Assembly (NCBI GenBank): GCA_028641055.1
Contig: CM054062.1
Span: forward strand, 187,239,958-187,303,957
Reading direction: 5' to 3'
Source: Alopecurus myosuroides
Taxonomy: Eukaryota; Streptophyta; Magnoliopsida; Poales; Poaceae
DNA length: 64,000 nucleotides
In this document: positions 21,901 through 32,773 of the stretch, in pieces
Layout: each line of letters begins with the position of its first letter
How positions within the stretch are numbered: the stretch's first letter is position 1
Program-made: the position numbers and the translations under genes
Notes under the pieces: generated by a model
What the model was told of the DNA's origin: nothing
Seen by the model: the letters and a program-made list of their open reading frames with translations, nothing else
Database searches by the model: none

Positions 21901-24144
21901 ACCCGCGCCTGGGACACAGGGTCTTCTTGTTCAGCAGCCCCTGTGGCTGGCTGCTCCTGTTCTGTTCCCGGCCGCTCAAGGGCGGCGTCGTCGTGCATCT
22001 CTTGATCTTGATCTTGATTCTTCTCGGCGGTGTTGGGCGGAGGAGATGGTGGCAACTCCTGGTGAGCAGCATCCTGCGCCTCCTGCTCGGCGCGGGACTG
22101 CTGCTCCTGCTCAACGTCGTGGGCGTCGGTATCCCTGTATGGAGCCTCGTCGGAGTCCTCCGCTTGCGCATTGGCGGTGTCATTTTCGCCGCCGTCGAGG
22201 TTGATGAGCTTATCAACGTCAATGGCGGCCTTTTTCTTGGTCTTCGTGGGCGCACGAGCGGCATCCGCGTCCAAGGGGGCTCTGAAGAGAAAATTCCATT
22301 CAGAAATAAGAAGAGGGCAGAGGAAACAGCAAAGCAAAAGGATTGGGAATCAACCGGGAAGAACGAAGTGAACCAAAGCATATGATCGAGAAGGAAATTA
22401 CCCCTTGCGTCTAGGGATCGGTGGTCGTTTCCTCTTCACGACCTTCTTGGTCGTCTTCTCGGTGACTGGCTTCTCGGTTTTCTTCTTCTTGGCGGGGGGT
22501 TCTTGGGCGCCACTACCCGCCCGCTTACGGGTGACAGGAGCGGCAACTGAAAGAGGTGGGACGACCAGGGCTGCATCGTCCTCGTCCTCACCTTCATCGT
22601 CGTCCTCATCCTTGCCTCCGTCCTCAGCATCGGCATCACCTGTGAAATAGAAAGGAAGAAGGGCGATTCAGAAGCAGGAAGCAGTTAGTTTGTGCAGCTT
22701 GCGACCAGACAGGATGAGTTCAATTACCTTCATCTTCGTCCTCGGTCCAGTCGCGGACGGACGCATCGACACGGTGCCTACTCGTCTGGGCGGCCTCAGG
22801 AGGATTGAGCTTGTCCACGGTCTCGAAGGAGACCACGTCATCTTCTTCTCGGTCATCTGACCAGTTGCCCTCGAAGCGCTCACAGCTCTCAGCAAGCTGG
22901 CGGTCAAGGACCTGAAGAATAGAGAAACATCGCAGAGTGAGCCGAGTAGCGTGAAGACACTCTATCCGACTAGGCGTGCAAACACCAAGCACAATAAGCC
23001 TAAACGGTTCGGCTAAGTGTCCTACTCGGCAAGGCGTGCAAACATCAAGCACATTAAGCCTAAGTGTTTTTCCTAAGTGTGCTACCCGACAAGGCGTGCA
23101 AACAGCAAGCATACTAAGCCTGAGCAGTTCCGCTAAGCGCCCTACTCGGCGCAGAATGCGAATGCTAGTCGCAGCAAGGAGAGGGAGTTATCTACTCGGA
23201 TTGCATGTATTGGAAGCAGAATAAGAGGAACGTACCCGTGGAATCGGCTTCGTGCGGCTGTATGGGATGAAGCCATACTGCCAGTTATCTCGGAGGCCTG
23301 TGGTCAGGATGGACCTTGCATGCGTGGCGACGTCCGCGTTGCTGAGCTCGAACGTAGTCGTCCGAGTACAGTCGCGAGGGCCGCCCATGTAGCACATGGG
23401 GTGGGAGCGTCGTTGCAGAGGCAGCACTCGGTTGCGGATCCAGCAGGCGACTGGATCGTCGCTCTTCAGCCCTTCTTCGATCAGATAGGCGAGCCGTTCC
23501 TCCATCTGAGTCAGATTCCTGCTGTTGGATGGCTTGCTCTTCCAGTTCTGCCCGGTAGGAGCTCGACTGCTCCAAGGGGGCAGATTGATGCGGTCCTCGA
23601 TCTTCGCATCCTTCGTGGCGGGGATGTTCTTCACGTATAGGAAGGATTTCTGCCACTTGCGGACAGAATCCAAGCCCTTGATGCGAGGGTGATTGGTTCC
23701 CGTCCGCTGCACCATCATGGCGCTGCCGGTATCGGTTGTCCGGCTGCTGGCGGCCGCCCCGTCCTTCTTGCCCTGGCTCTGTTGGCGGAAGAAGAAATAC
23801 TTCGACCACGTCTCCGTCGTGGGGCGAACGCCGAGGAAGGCTTCGCACACCACGGCGTGGTAGGAGAGGAAGACAACCGCATTAGGAGGAAGGTGATGCA
23901 TCTGAAGACCGTAGTGGTCGAGAAGAGAACGGAGGAAATCGGAAGCAGGGAGGCCGAATCCTCGCGCGAAGTGCGCGAGGAAGACGACGTGTTCGCCCTC
24001 CCGCGGGGCCGGAACGATCTCGCCGTCGGACGGCCGGCACTGAACACCAGGAGGAACCCTCCGGGTGTTCACAAGCCACGAGCAGTCATCGACGGTGACA
24101 TCGGAGCCAGCCCAGCCGGCGCGAGCACTGTCGCCACGAGCCAT
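18957..24144 (-). CDS. Antisense spliced gene of Tat-A: Transposase_28-like, coiled-coil protein (1,408 aa)
   Basis: Minus-strand exons inferred from GT-AG borders with matching phases are 24144-23236, 22911-22728, 22639-22402, 22281-20988, 20806-20650, 20568-20485, 20408-20028 and 19936-18957. Together they give 4,227 bases with no stop until TGA at 18957-18959. Exon 1 (303 codons) resembles the plant 'putative gypsy type transposon' domain (Pfam Transposase_28), with GFGLPASDFLRSLL and HHLPPNAVVFL. Exons 2-3 are acidic and then very basic (KKKKTEKPV, VVKRKRPPIPRRK), a probable nuclear localisation signal. Exon 4 is low-complexity with Glu-Lys-Lys runs. Exons 5-7 form a long coiled coil. Exon 8 ends in acidic repeats. 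Extra antisense frames before the 3' LTR are known in Tat/Retand elements; their function is not established. A nuclear structural or regulatory role is inference. Confidence 0.8.
22972..23151. repeat. Three 60-bp tandem repeats in intron 1 of the antisense gene
   Basis: Units start at 22972, 23032 and 23092 with AGGCGTGCAAACA and end near CTACTCGG or CTACCCGA. They lie wholly inside the 324-bp first intron (23235-22912). They carry the CTACTCGG word common throughout Tat-A. Confidence 0.9.
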
Positions 24145-24309
24145 GGCTGCGAGTGGGAAGTGGTGGAAAATTGGAAGAGTTGGGTGGATTGGATGAATCC
24201 GCGGCGGCGCAAAGAGTTGCGCGGCGGCGGAGAGCTCTGCGGCGGCGGAGAAACAGAGAGGCAGAAGAGGAAAGTGCAGGGGAAGGAGAAGAGGAAGTTA
24301 TCGTGGGGG

Positions 24310-24317
24310 TATTTATA
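24310..24317 (-). promoter_or_regulatory. TATA box of the Tat-A antisense gene
   Basis: TATAAATA on the minus strand lies 166 bp before the ATG at 24144. A matching TATAAATA precedes the antisense genes of Tat-B (27241-27248) and Tat-C (49753-49760). This supports an internal RNA polymerase II promoter separate from the LTR. The GC-rich stretch 24318-24820 upstream holds no gene. Confidence 0.75.
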
Positions 24318-24832
24318 CCGCACCACGGGTAACCGTTACGAATTGGAGTAGTGGGATCGATCGTGGCAATAAATCGTGCGGCGTGGGGTCTGTGGCCGGT
24401 TAGAAACGCACACAGCGCGGAACGCGCGCGTAACGGCCGCAATTGATCCCACGACGAGATCGTGGCTAATTACTGCGCGTGATGGGACATTACGAGGTCG
24501 TGGGCCCGCTCCGTGAAAACTGGGCGCGTGGCCTGTCAGGGTCTGGGCAGCGAGGCGTCGCGGTCCTGGATGCGTGACACGTGTCCAGTTGCAGCACGGA
24601 AAGCCGGATTGTGCTCTGCGCTGCAGAGATTCGATTGAAGAAATTCCCTAAGTCTTTTTACTCGGTTACAGAGAAGGAGGCTAGCTCTATTCGGAAGAAA
24701 GGAAACTCAAGGTACTCTTCGAAATGCTACTCGGAGGTTTTACTCGGCATATTGAGATTCAAGAGCAAGGTTGCCAAGCTTGGTTTTTAAGCTGGCAGGG
24801 CCCAGTGAACGAGTTCGCAGGGCTCTACCAGC

Positions 24833-24844
24833 TTCGGGGACTGC
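24833..24844 (+). promoter_or_regulatory. Polypurine tract of Tat-A
   Basis: CTTCGGGGACTGC-type sequence abuts the 3' LTR at 24845. Its position, its purine-rich core and its equivalents before the Tat-B and Tat-C LTRs identify it. Confidence 0.7.
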
Positions 24845-25739
24845 TGTCGGGGGTTACCCCCGAGTAGGGTAAAGGCAAGTGATAAAGGCAACAATCACAA
24901 TAGAGGTTTGGTCGAGTAGCCGCCTACCCGGTACTTGCTACCCGGTCGACTGCTACTCGGTCTCACCAAAAGATGACCAGAAGGAGATATCAAGCAAGTT
25001 ATATCTGTTCGAGTAGAAGAGTTGGCCCGAGTAAAACTGGCGGGAACCTACTCGGGCCAGAAGTCAAAGGAGCCGTTCTGACACAGGATCCCGCGTATCC
25101 CGGGTCCGTACTTGGCACTGTTCACAGCACTGTTCATCTGGGGACGGCGTGCCTGACAGCGACAGTGTGGCAGCAGGGCGTCGCAGGATAGGGGGGACCC
25201 ACTCTGTGTTCGCACAGTGATAACAGACTGGTTACTTGGTTTTGCCCAACGACTTTCTGCATCAGGACAAGCTTAGAAGCCAAAGCTGTCAGCGGGAACT
25301 CGGAAGAAGGACGATGTGCACACAATGTCGACACTTGTTATATTTGGCTGTATCCGGCAGGGCACCGGGTATATAAGGTGCCCAGCCGCCTCCTGCGAGA
25401 GGCACGAACACACACCACATAGCGTTACCAGAACTCACGTAGAGATTCTTGACCTAATCCTACCCGGAGAGAGAAGAGTGGCTGCTCGGTAGCAAGAACA
25501 TTTGTACTGTGGCTACTCGGTGAGACACCAGAATACATAGAGAAAGGCAGGAGTAGGGGTTTTACCTCATCACGAGGGCCCTGAACCTGGGTAGATCGTG
25601 TTGTTTGCAGTGTTTGATCTTCACCTCACGCGTCTACACGTCGCGTGATCCCTCCCCGAGCACCTCCAGCGTCCTTCGTCCCCACATCTTTAGCCATCCT
25701 ATGGCATCTGCCGTGACACCACCACGACAGGGAGATTGT
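24845..25739 (+). repeat. 3' LTR of Tat-A (895 bp)
   Basis: This runs from TGTCGGGGG to CACCACGACA. A solo LTR of the same family lies inverted at 48280-49130 with the same termini. A TATA-like TATATAAGG at about 25369-25377 precedes the probable transcription start. GGGAG follows as the likely target duplication. Confidence 0.9.
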
Positions 25740-26808
25740 CCTCATCGTCGTAGTCTATTGTGTCGTTCTCGGTCCGGTGCACACCCCGGTTGTCCGAGGG
25801 GGTCTCGCCATCCTCTTCGGTCTGACGGGGAAAGAGCTGCACATGCGAAACACAAAGCATAAGTTTCAAAGTTGGGTGATATCGGAAAATACCGAGATGA
25901 AAGTAACTCGGTTGAGTATTAGATACTTACTTTGGGCGCCAGCTTCACTCTGCTATAGGGCTCTAGCCCCCACGTCCAATCTTCCACGAGGACAGTCTTG
26001 GCGATCGACTTGACCCAAGTAACCACCTCCTTCTTGCTGAGCTCGAAGGTGGTAGTTCGCTTGCGGTCTCGGTGTCCGCCCATGAAACACATTTTATGGC
26101 TTGTGCGTTGGAGTGGCAGAACCCGGCGGCTTACCCAGGTGGCGAGTAGGTCGTCACCTCGTAGTCTAGATCGGACAAGTTGTTGAAGCCAGCAAGGGAC
26201 GGTGTTCACCTCGGGGACGCTCTTCTTCGGATTGTAATTCCAGTCGACCATCTCGGTAGGAGGGTTGACTTGATATGCAGGAAGAGTGAAGAGATCCATC
26301 TTGGGGGGATTCTTCACGTAGAAGAATCCCCGCTGCCACTTTAGGCAAGATCCTAGACCCTGGACCCGGGGGAACTTGGACACCGGGCGTGGGACCACCA
26401 TCGCCACTCCAAACTGCGTCATGCATTTCGGAGCATTTGGATTAACTATGTTGGGAAGAGCTTATTTGCGAAAATGAAAGTATTTACTCCAAATATCTAC
26501 AGTGGGAAGGAGGCCGAGATAGGCCTCTAAGAAGGCGACACAGGAAGAAATGATTGTGATCGCGTTCGCGGGAAGGTGGTGAGGCTGAAGGCCGAAATGG
26601 AGAATAAACTTATGCATGAAGTCAGAGAGAGGAAGGCCAAACCCGCGCATGAAGTGCCCGAGAAGACCACATATTCACCTTCGAGGGGCGCGGGATCGAT
26701 CTCGTTGCCGAGAACTCGGCAGATCACGCCTGCCGGGATGCGGTGCGTGTCCATCAGCCACTGTATGTCGTCCTCTTCAATCTTTGATCCGGCCCATGCT
26801 CCGCACAT
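25740..26808 (-). pseudogene. Broken antisense gene of Tat-B (exons 1 and part of 2)
   Basis: Exon 1 (26808-25931) matches exon 1 of the Tat-A antisense gene: RVLPLQR then MCFMGGHRD and RTTTFELS have clear counterparts there. Its donor is AAA|GTAAGT at 25931/25930. Exon 2 starts at 25836 after TGTGCAG and is acidic like its counterpart, but is cut at 25740 by Tat-A. A one-base frameshift near 26650 separates the N-terminal part (WLMDTHRIPAGVICRV) from FGLPLSDFMHKF, so the copy is not functional. The start codon is uncertain because an upstream in-frame stop lies near 26837. Confidence 0.8.
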
Positions 26809-27798
26809 GGACGCGGGTCCCTCGAGCTCGATTTCTTAAAAAGCTTCAAGATCCATCTTGCCGCTCGGGGATCTCGGTGCCTTCGAGATGCTTGCGGGCG
26901 CGAGACGGTGTTCAGGGAGCATAGGGCGGAGGAGCGCAGCGACGATGCGGAAGAAGAACTCCATGGCGCGGTGGCCGCGGCGGAAGGCTCGATGAAGTGT
27001 GGCGCATGGAAGAAGTTGCAGAGGCACGGTGACGCGCGGATCTGACGTGCACGACGAGGAATTTGAGCGCGGTGGCGTTCCGGTGAGTTGCGTTGCGTGG
27101 AGGCACGGCGGTGTCCTCGGGCGCGCGGCGGTGTTCGTCAGAGTGTGGGGGAGCAGTGGTGCTCTGCGCGCACGAGCGACGAAGAGGAAAAGGAAACGGG
27201 GAAAATGGCAAAGGAGACGAGGCGTAGGGGCAGGCGCGGGTATTTATACTCCCGGAGCGCAATAACTATCCCGGATCAATCGTGGCTAGAAACGTGGGGT
27301 TGTGGCGTCTACTTCTCCCAAAGAAACGCACGAAGCGGATTTACCGCACGTAACTGGTGCAGTAAATCCCACGATCCCCGCGGCGTTCAATCAAGTACAC
27401 TGTAATGGACACGATGGCGGGTGGGCCCCCGCACGTGAGAGGGCGTGGGCGTGGGCGTGGTGTGTGCGCTGCGTCGCGCGAAAATGGAGGCGACGTGGGC
27501 AGCGGTTCTGCTCCACATGGTGCGCCCACAACACGAAGAAAACGAGGCGACCGTGCTTCGCACTATGAACTTGTGGAAAAATGCCCAAGTGTTGGGATCT
27601 CGGTAAAGATCAAATGCAGCACAAGCATCTCGTATTTTGGAGGAAAATCCATAAGTGGTGGTTGCGGATTGAATCCGAGTTCGAGATGGAACTTGGCCGA
27701 GATGAGTGCATCTCGGTCGAGTATTCTAAGGTTTATTGGTTTAAGCTGGCATGGCCCAGCGTCCGAGTTCGCTGGACCATACCAGCTTTGGGGAGTAA
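26809..27798. other. Promoter side of the Tat-B antisense gene and pre-LTR region
   Basis: About 1 kb of GC-rich sequence leads up to the LTR at 27799. It contains TATAAATA (minus, 27248-27241) at the position seen in Tat-A. Short frames on both strands show no recognisable domain. A purine-rich CTTTGGGGAGTAA abuts the LTR as the probable polypurine tract. Confidence 0.6.
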
Positions 27799-28537
27799 TG
27801 TCGGGGGCTACCACCGACTAGGGGTAAGGTTGGTATAAAATGGTATCCAAGGAGTTGATACCGAGATACTATTTACTGAGATGGAGTAATCTGAGATCCA
27901 TATGGTACCGAGTTGGATGGTACCGAGATGGATCTATCTCGGTAAGAAGAGCAAGGAGCTATACTTAAGAAACGAGTGTCCCCCGGGTTGTCTAAGATGC
28001 ACTTGGAGAAACCGGGTAGACAAAGATCTATTCATCTCGGAGGGAGGTCAACGGAGTAGTTAGAATTCTGAAGATTAAGGGAGAGTACGCGCGTGCGGTT
28101 CAACTTACTTGGCGTGATGATGTATACACGTACACCAGGGAAGTGCAGGGCATGGGCGAGGCCACGTCCTGTCTCTGACAAGGGGGACAGGACAGGGCAG
28201 CGGCCACGACGGAGACGACTTTTGGCGTATGACAAAGAGCGTGCGCTACGGCACAGTGTATTTCGCCTAACCCTGTACGTCCGGTTGATGGCCACAATAT
28301 ATAAGGTGGCCACACCCCTACTGCATGAGGGACGATCTTAGACGTTGCAACGAGGCTAGACATTTCACTGAGAGAGAAGAGAGAGCTACTTCTTCCTCTA
28401 GCTCTGTGAGCTTGAGGAACCACATTGTATTCGGTTACACACACATATTGACAGACATGCAAGAGTACGGGTGTTACCTCCACACGAGGGCCCCGAACCT
28501 GGGTAGATTCTTGTGTTTGCAGTGTAGTGAGCACGCA
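27799..28537 (+). repeat. Tat-B 3' LTR, left part
   Basis: This starts TGTCGGGGGCTACC at 27799 and shares the ATATATAAGG TATA region and the CACGAGGGCCC...TTTGCAGTG segment with the Tat-A LTR. Tat-C interrupts it at 28538; the remainder is at 50770-50868. Confidence 0.88.
28533..28537. repeat. Probable target duplication of Tat-C, left copy
   Basis: ACGCA here faces ACGCC at 50770-50774. Four of five bases match, as expected for an old insertion. Confidence 0.75.
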
Positions 28538-29086
28538 TGTCGGATATATACCGATTAAGGGTATATCCGACATTGTCCTAAAGAGCCGGATTACTAGGGT
28601 GGCCTAATTGGTAATGGATCACAGTCCATTAGGCGGCTCAGTAAGCTGACGCACAGAAGCCGGATTCTAGAAGAACCCGGACCACGACCCAAAGTGGTGC
28701 GGCTTGGAGTAGGAGACAGATTCTTGCTTTCCAAGTTAAGATACTTTCCGTAGTCTTCTAGGTTTCCTTTCTGTAAGCCCTAACCCGACTATTATATAAA
28801 GCCGGACGGGAGAGAAGAAAGACAACAGATAGACAATTAGCTAGAAGCCAACTCGTCGAGAAGTTGATCCTCGCCGAGTTGGCGAAACCCTACTCACATT
28901 GTACATTGTATACTTCAGGCTTCAGCCCTGATTTAGTGAGATTGCAGGAGTAGGAACGCCGCCTAGTTGCGACGTACCGAACCTGGGTAAAATTGGTGTT
29001 CCTGGTTGTGCTACCACGTTCCCCCACGTCTTTACCCGTAGACTCATGGCACCCCAGTCTATGAGCTCTACTACGATGTCCCGACA
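28538..29086 (+). repeat. 5' LTR of Tat-C
   Basis: This runs from TGTCGGATAT to GATGTCCCGACA. A TATA box (TTATATAAAG) lies near 28793. It pairs with 50221-50769. Confidence 0.93.
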
Positions 29087-29106
29087 GTTGGTGCCCACTC
29101 TGGGGC
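29087..29106 (+). promoter_or_regulatory. Primer-binding site of Tat-C
   Basis: TTGGTGCCCACTCTGGGG follows the LTR end by one base. It has the TGG start of a tRNA 3' CCA complement and the TGCCCAC core common in Tat elements. I cannot assign the tRNA. Confidence 0.7.
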
Positions 29107-29229
29107 CAGCGACATCAGGCGTTCAGTTTCAATCGGGGATACTTGGCGGAATTAGCAGTACCATAACTGTCGGAAGCTTGGAATTCGACAATAACGTTGG
29201 GCGCTTCCTTGACAAATGGATCGTACATG

Positions 29230-31902
29230 TCATCACGGAATCATCTGGTAAGTGCTTGCGTTTTACTGATTGGATTTGCAAACATCTTTACCGGATTAAC
29301 CGCAGAAGCAATGGGATTCTGTGGTGGAAGTAAATTTATTCCACCCGCCCTATACCCAGTTGAAGAAAACTATGATACCGGATTTTGCTCAGATTGCCAA
29401 AACCCTGAATTTGCTGCCTCTTCGGAGATGTCTGCAATCACATCTCACTTCATTGGCATGGTGCAATCCGAGGTCCTTGAAAACACAGAAGTAAGTAATC
29501 CCGTGGAGGAAGCAGAAAACAACAATCCCACAGAGCCAGTGGAAGATCCGACACCCGCCAATGAAACGGTGAACTCGGAAGCCGACTCCGTACTAGCTGC
29601 CATAGAGGCAAGATTGGAGTCGGAACCTGGATCTGAAGACATAGATTTAGAAGATGAAGATGAAGACGCTTTTGGAAGAAAGGTTAAATCTATGCAGGGG
29701 GCTTCCATGAAGTGCTTATGGCAAAATCGACTGATAACTCGTATACGGAAGACGATGAAGATCCCAAAACACCTCCACCAGATGAGGAAAGGGAGGATGG
29801 TGAAACCATCCCTATTTACCCCGATGTCAAGGAAATGATAGAGGAAGAACCTGGTAAAAAACCTCTTTCTTCCAAGAAGAAAAAGAAGACTGCCAAGAAA
29901 CTCCAGTACAAACTCCAGAAGAAAAAGTTAGCAGATAATGCTAGCCAAAACCTGGAAACCGGAGGAGCAAGCGGGGTCACACCTGTAGAGAAGAAAAAGA
30001 AAGAAATCCCTATTCCTGAATTGTCGGAACAGGACGAGACCAATCTGATCCAAACCCCGGTCGGACCATACGAGCCACCGGAAGTGCTGGAAGCCAGAAG
30101 GCAAGCCATTATGCGGCAACATCAACAACTATTCCGATGGCAAGAAAATCTCCTCAAAGCACAAGCTACTGTAAAAGCAAAGCAAGAGGAAATTGAAGAA
30201 TTCGAAAGACGAAACATGTCCGGGATAAAACCCACGAGATTACCCGGAATTGCAAGGCCGAATGTACTGCCAGCAAAGGAACGGTTCCAAAACCCTTCCT
30301 GGCAACGACAGATTGACGGCTTAAACGCTAAGGGCGAACGCATCTATAAGACCGCAGCTGAAAACGTGGAGGCCGCGTTCTCCATCCTTAATAACGATCT
30401 GTACTCCAAAGAAGAGAAGCTGCAAGGAGTGTATGCTTTCTTGGGTAAAGCACTTGAACAACAACAGCGAGGTTAGGCAAGATCAGGGAAGTTGCATGAC
30501 GACTCGGCCCTATGAAAAATTGCCACTTGCGCCGCTGGGGCACCTGGACACGGAGAACTTGGAGATTCGGGCGATTCTAAGGACAAAAAGGGAGACCCTA
30601 AAAAGCACAAGAAAATCCCGGACAATAGGGATGAAGCGTCCAGAACGGGATCCCATATGCCGAAAGGCAGAATCATACCCCGCGATCATAAAGACCGGGA
30701 GGAACAAAACCAGAAAGACGGAAAAATGATGCCGCCTCCAAGACGCCCTGCTGAAAAAGCCGAAAGACAGGAAAATCCTCACAGACGTGAAAGGTCCCGT
30801 ACTCCTCCTAGGAATACGGAAAGGCCAAGGAGTAGAACTTTGCCTCATTCCAAAGGACATGATAACGAACGTAACAGGGGTAATTCCGGAAGAGCGCATT
30901 CGCGCAACAATGGGCCAGAAAGGAGCATATCCCCTTCTGTCCATTCAACCGGCAGATATTCCGCACACGCCGATAAGGCGGAAAGAGATGATCTATACTT
31001 TGGACCTAAGTGTTTCACTGGCAGGATCCGAAGAATAACTCTACATTGTGGCTTTGCCAAGGTTGGTCCAACTTACCAAAAGTATACCGGAAGTATAAAC
31101 CCGGATACATGGCTTTCAGATTACTATACTGCCATCCAGATCAACAAGGAAACAGACTTGGAAGCAGTAAAATTCCTCCCCCTTATGTTGCTGGATGGAG
31201 CCAGACATTGGATTAACGGGCTTCCGTGAAGAACCGTGGATAGCTGGGATGATATGGCTAAAGTGTTCGCTCAACACTTCTGGGGTACGTACAAACGCCC
31301 TAAGAGCATCAACCAACTAAATCGATGCGTCCAATTTGAAGACGAGTCGTATGTTGACTTTATATCAAGATGGACATCAATGAAAAACAGCTACTCTGGA
31401 GTAAGTGATGTACAAGCAATGCATGCTTTCATCAATGGATTAAAACCCGGCCTCGTACCGTTCATGGTTGGTTCAAAGGAGCACAAAGATTTCAGATCTA
31501 TGCTTACTACAGCCAATGAACATGCAGCGACCGAAGATGACATCAGAGCGAGAGGTGGAAATATTGATGCTTTGTTTTAGGCCAAAAAGACGCCTCGTTC
31601 TGAAAAGAAGGCTACTCCAGAAGCACAAACAAAACCCAAAAAAGTAAATTTAACCTTTGGAAAGGATACTGGAGGCAAGTGGAAAGGAAGAAACACAGAA
31701 ACTATCTCCTATTCTAAGGAAGAGTGGGAAAAAATTAAGTCGGAAAACTGTGTCCACCATTCGCAATTTGGAAAGCCTACCCATACAAATGCGCAGTGTC
31801 GCCTCAATAAGCACATGAAGGGCACTGCAGGATTCGGGAATAAATGAAAGAACTCCAAGAGGAAATTCTCCAAGCAAAAGCCAGGAGCTGAAAAAGAAGA
31901 CA
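29230..31902 (+). pseudogene. gag: Tat-C gag, decayed
   Basis: The N-terminal part (about 29340-29700) is acidic, then the reading shifts frame near 29700. From 29712 a single frame continues to about 31900, broken by stops at 30474, about 30513, 31227, 31578 and 31845. It holds a Lys-rich segment (about 29860-30000), a coiled region, an Arg/Ser-rich linker (about 30700-30960), the gag core (YTGSINPDTWLSDYY, near 31083) and a Cys/His motif (CVHH then THTNAQC, near 31750-31800). The layout matches Tat-A gag. Confidence 0.8.
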
Positions 31903-32773
31903 GTGAATCAGACACTGATGAAAAAAATTCAAGAACAACAGCGAAAAGGCAAACCAAAATTCCCGAGAGTCGATGGAGAATGCAATTTAACTTTCCTGGC
32001 AACTCCCTCAGCAAAACAGGCAAAGCGAACACTTCGAGAAATAAACGCGGTTGTCCCACCAACGCCCAAATTCTTGAAGTATTCCAAAACGCCATTTACT
32101 TGGGATCAATCAGATCATCCCGGAATTATCCCAGAACCCGGCACACAAGCTCTAATTGTAAGCCCTATTGTCCAAAATACTAGGCTAAAAAGAGTGTTGA
32201 TGGATGGAGGATCTAGTATCAATATTATGTACTTGGATACACTGAAGCATCTGCGAATCTCCGAGACCCAGCTCAAACATAGCAACATACGTTTCCACGG
32301 CATCGTTCCGGGCAGGCAAGCACATTCCCTAGGAGAATTTTCCCTAGATGTAACCTTCGGAGAAAGAGAACATTTCCGACAGGAAAAAAATCTCATTTGA
32401 GGTGGTGTCGTTCGAAAGTGTATACCATGAAATTCTCGGACGTCCAGCTTTCGCCAAATTCATGGCAAGATCATGTTATATTTATAACAAGCTGAAGATG
32501 CCAGGGCCAAAAGGAGGAGTAATCACCATATCGGGAGACTTCAAACTGGCTAACGAGATGGAAAAAGGAAACGCCCTTTATGCTGAAAAAGTAATAGCAA
32601 AGGAAGAACTAAAAGAGGTGGCAAAGAAAGTATCGCCGATGGAAATGCCGGCAGGAAAAGAAAGCCGAAAGTCGGCAGATAGCTTCAAAGCTTCCGAGAA
32701 TACAAGATAGGTTATCCTCGATCCCAAAGATCCGACAAAATTTGTCGTAGTGGGGACAGGGATGACCGACAAA
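31903..32773 (+). pseudogene. pro: Tat-C protease region, frameshifted
   Basis: The active-site loop VLMDGGSSINIMY (near 32196) is intact, with the D-G-G-S form of Tat proteases. The frame ends with TGA near 32400 and continues in another frame from 32402 (EILGRPAFAKFM), which stops at TAG 32708. A last segment (VILDPKDPTKF) leads to the TAG at 32774. Confidence 0.82.

Larger units (their letters stand above)
397..25739 (+). mobile_element. Tat-A: Tat/Retand-lineage Ty3/gypsy retrotransposon (5' LTR outside the window)
   Basis: The order gag, protease, RT, RNase H, a second RNase H and integrase is typical of the Tat branch of plant gypsy elements. The second RNase H (archaeal-like fold, lacking in chromoviruses) and the extra gene on the opposite strand before the 3' LTR support this. 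The body is split by an insertion at 3112-14392. Without it, protease and RT lie in the same frame, because the removed length (element plus one target copy, 11,286 bp) is a multiple of three. The 3' LTR ends at 25739, followed by GGGAG as the probable target duplication. Sense pol has two in-frame stops, so this copy is defective for its polyprotein. Confidence 0.9.
25740..28537 (+). mobile_element. Tat-B: 3' part of a second Tat/Retand element
   Basis: This contains the distal part of an antisense gene homologous to that of Tat-A, its TATA box and most of a 3' LTR starting at 27799. It is cut on the left by Tat-A and on the right by Tat-C. Its gag-pol must lie left of the window, beyond the 5' LTR of Tat-A. 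Confidence 0.85.

Noticed and set aside
22972..23151. CRISPR-like repeats
   Set aside because: Three adjoining 60-bp units with no spacers, in an intron of a plant-type element.
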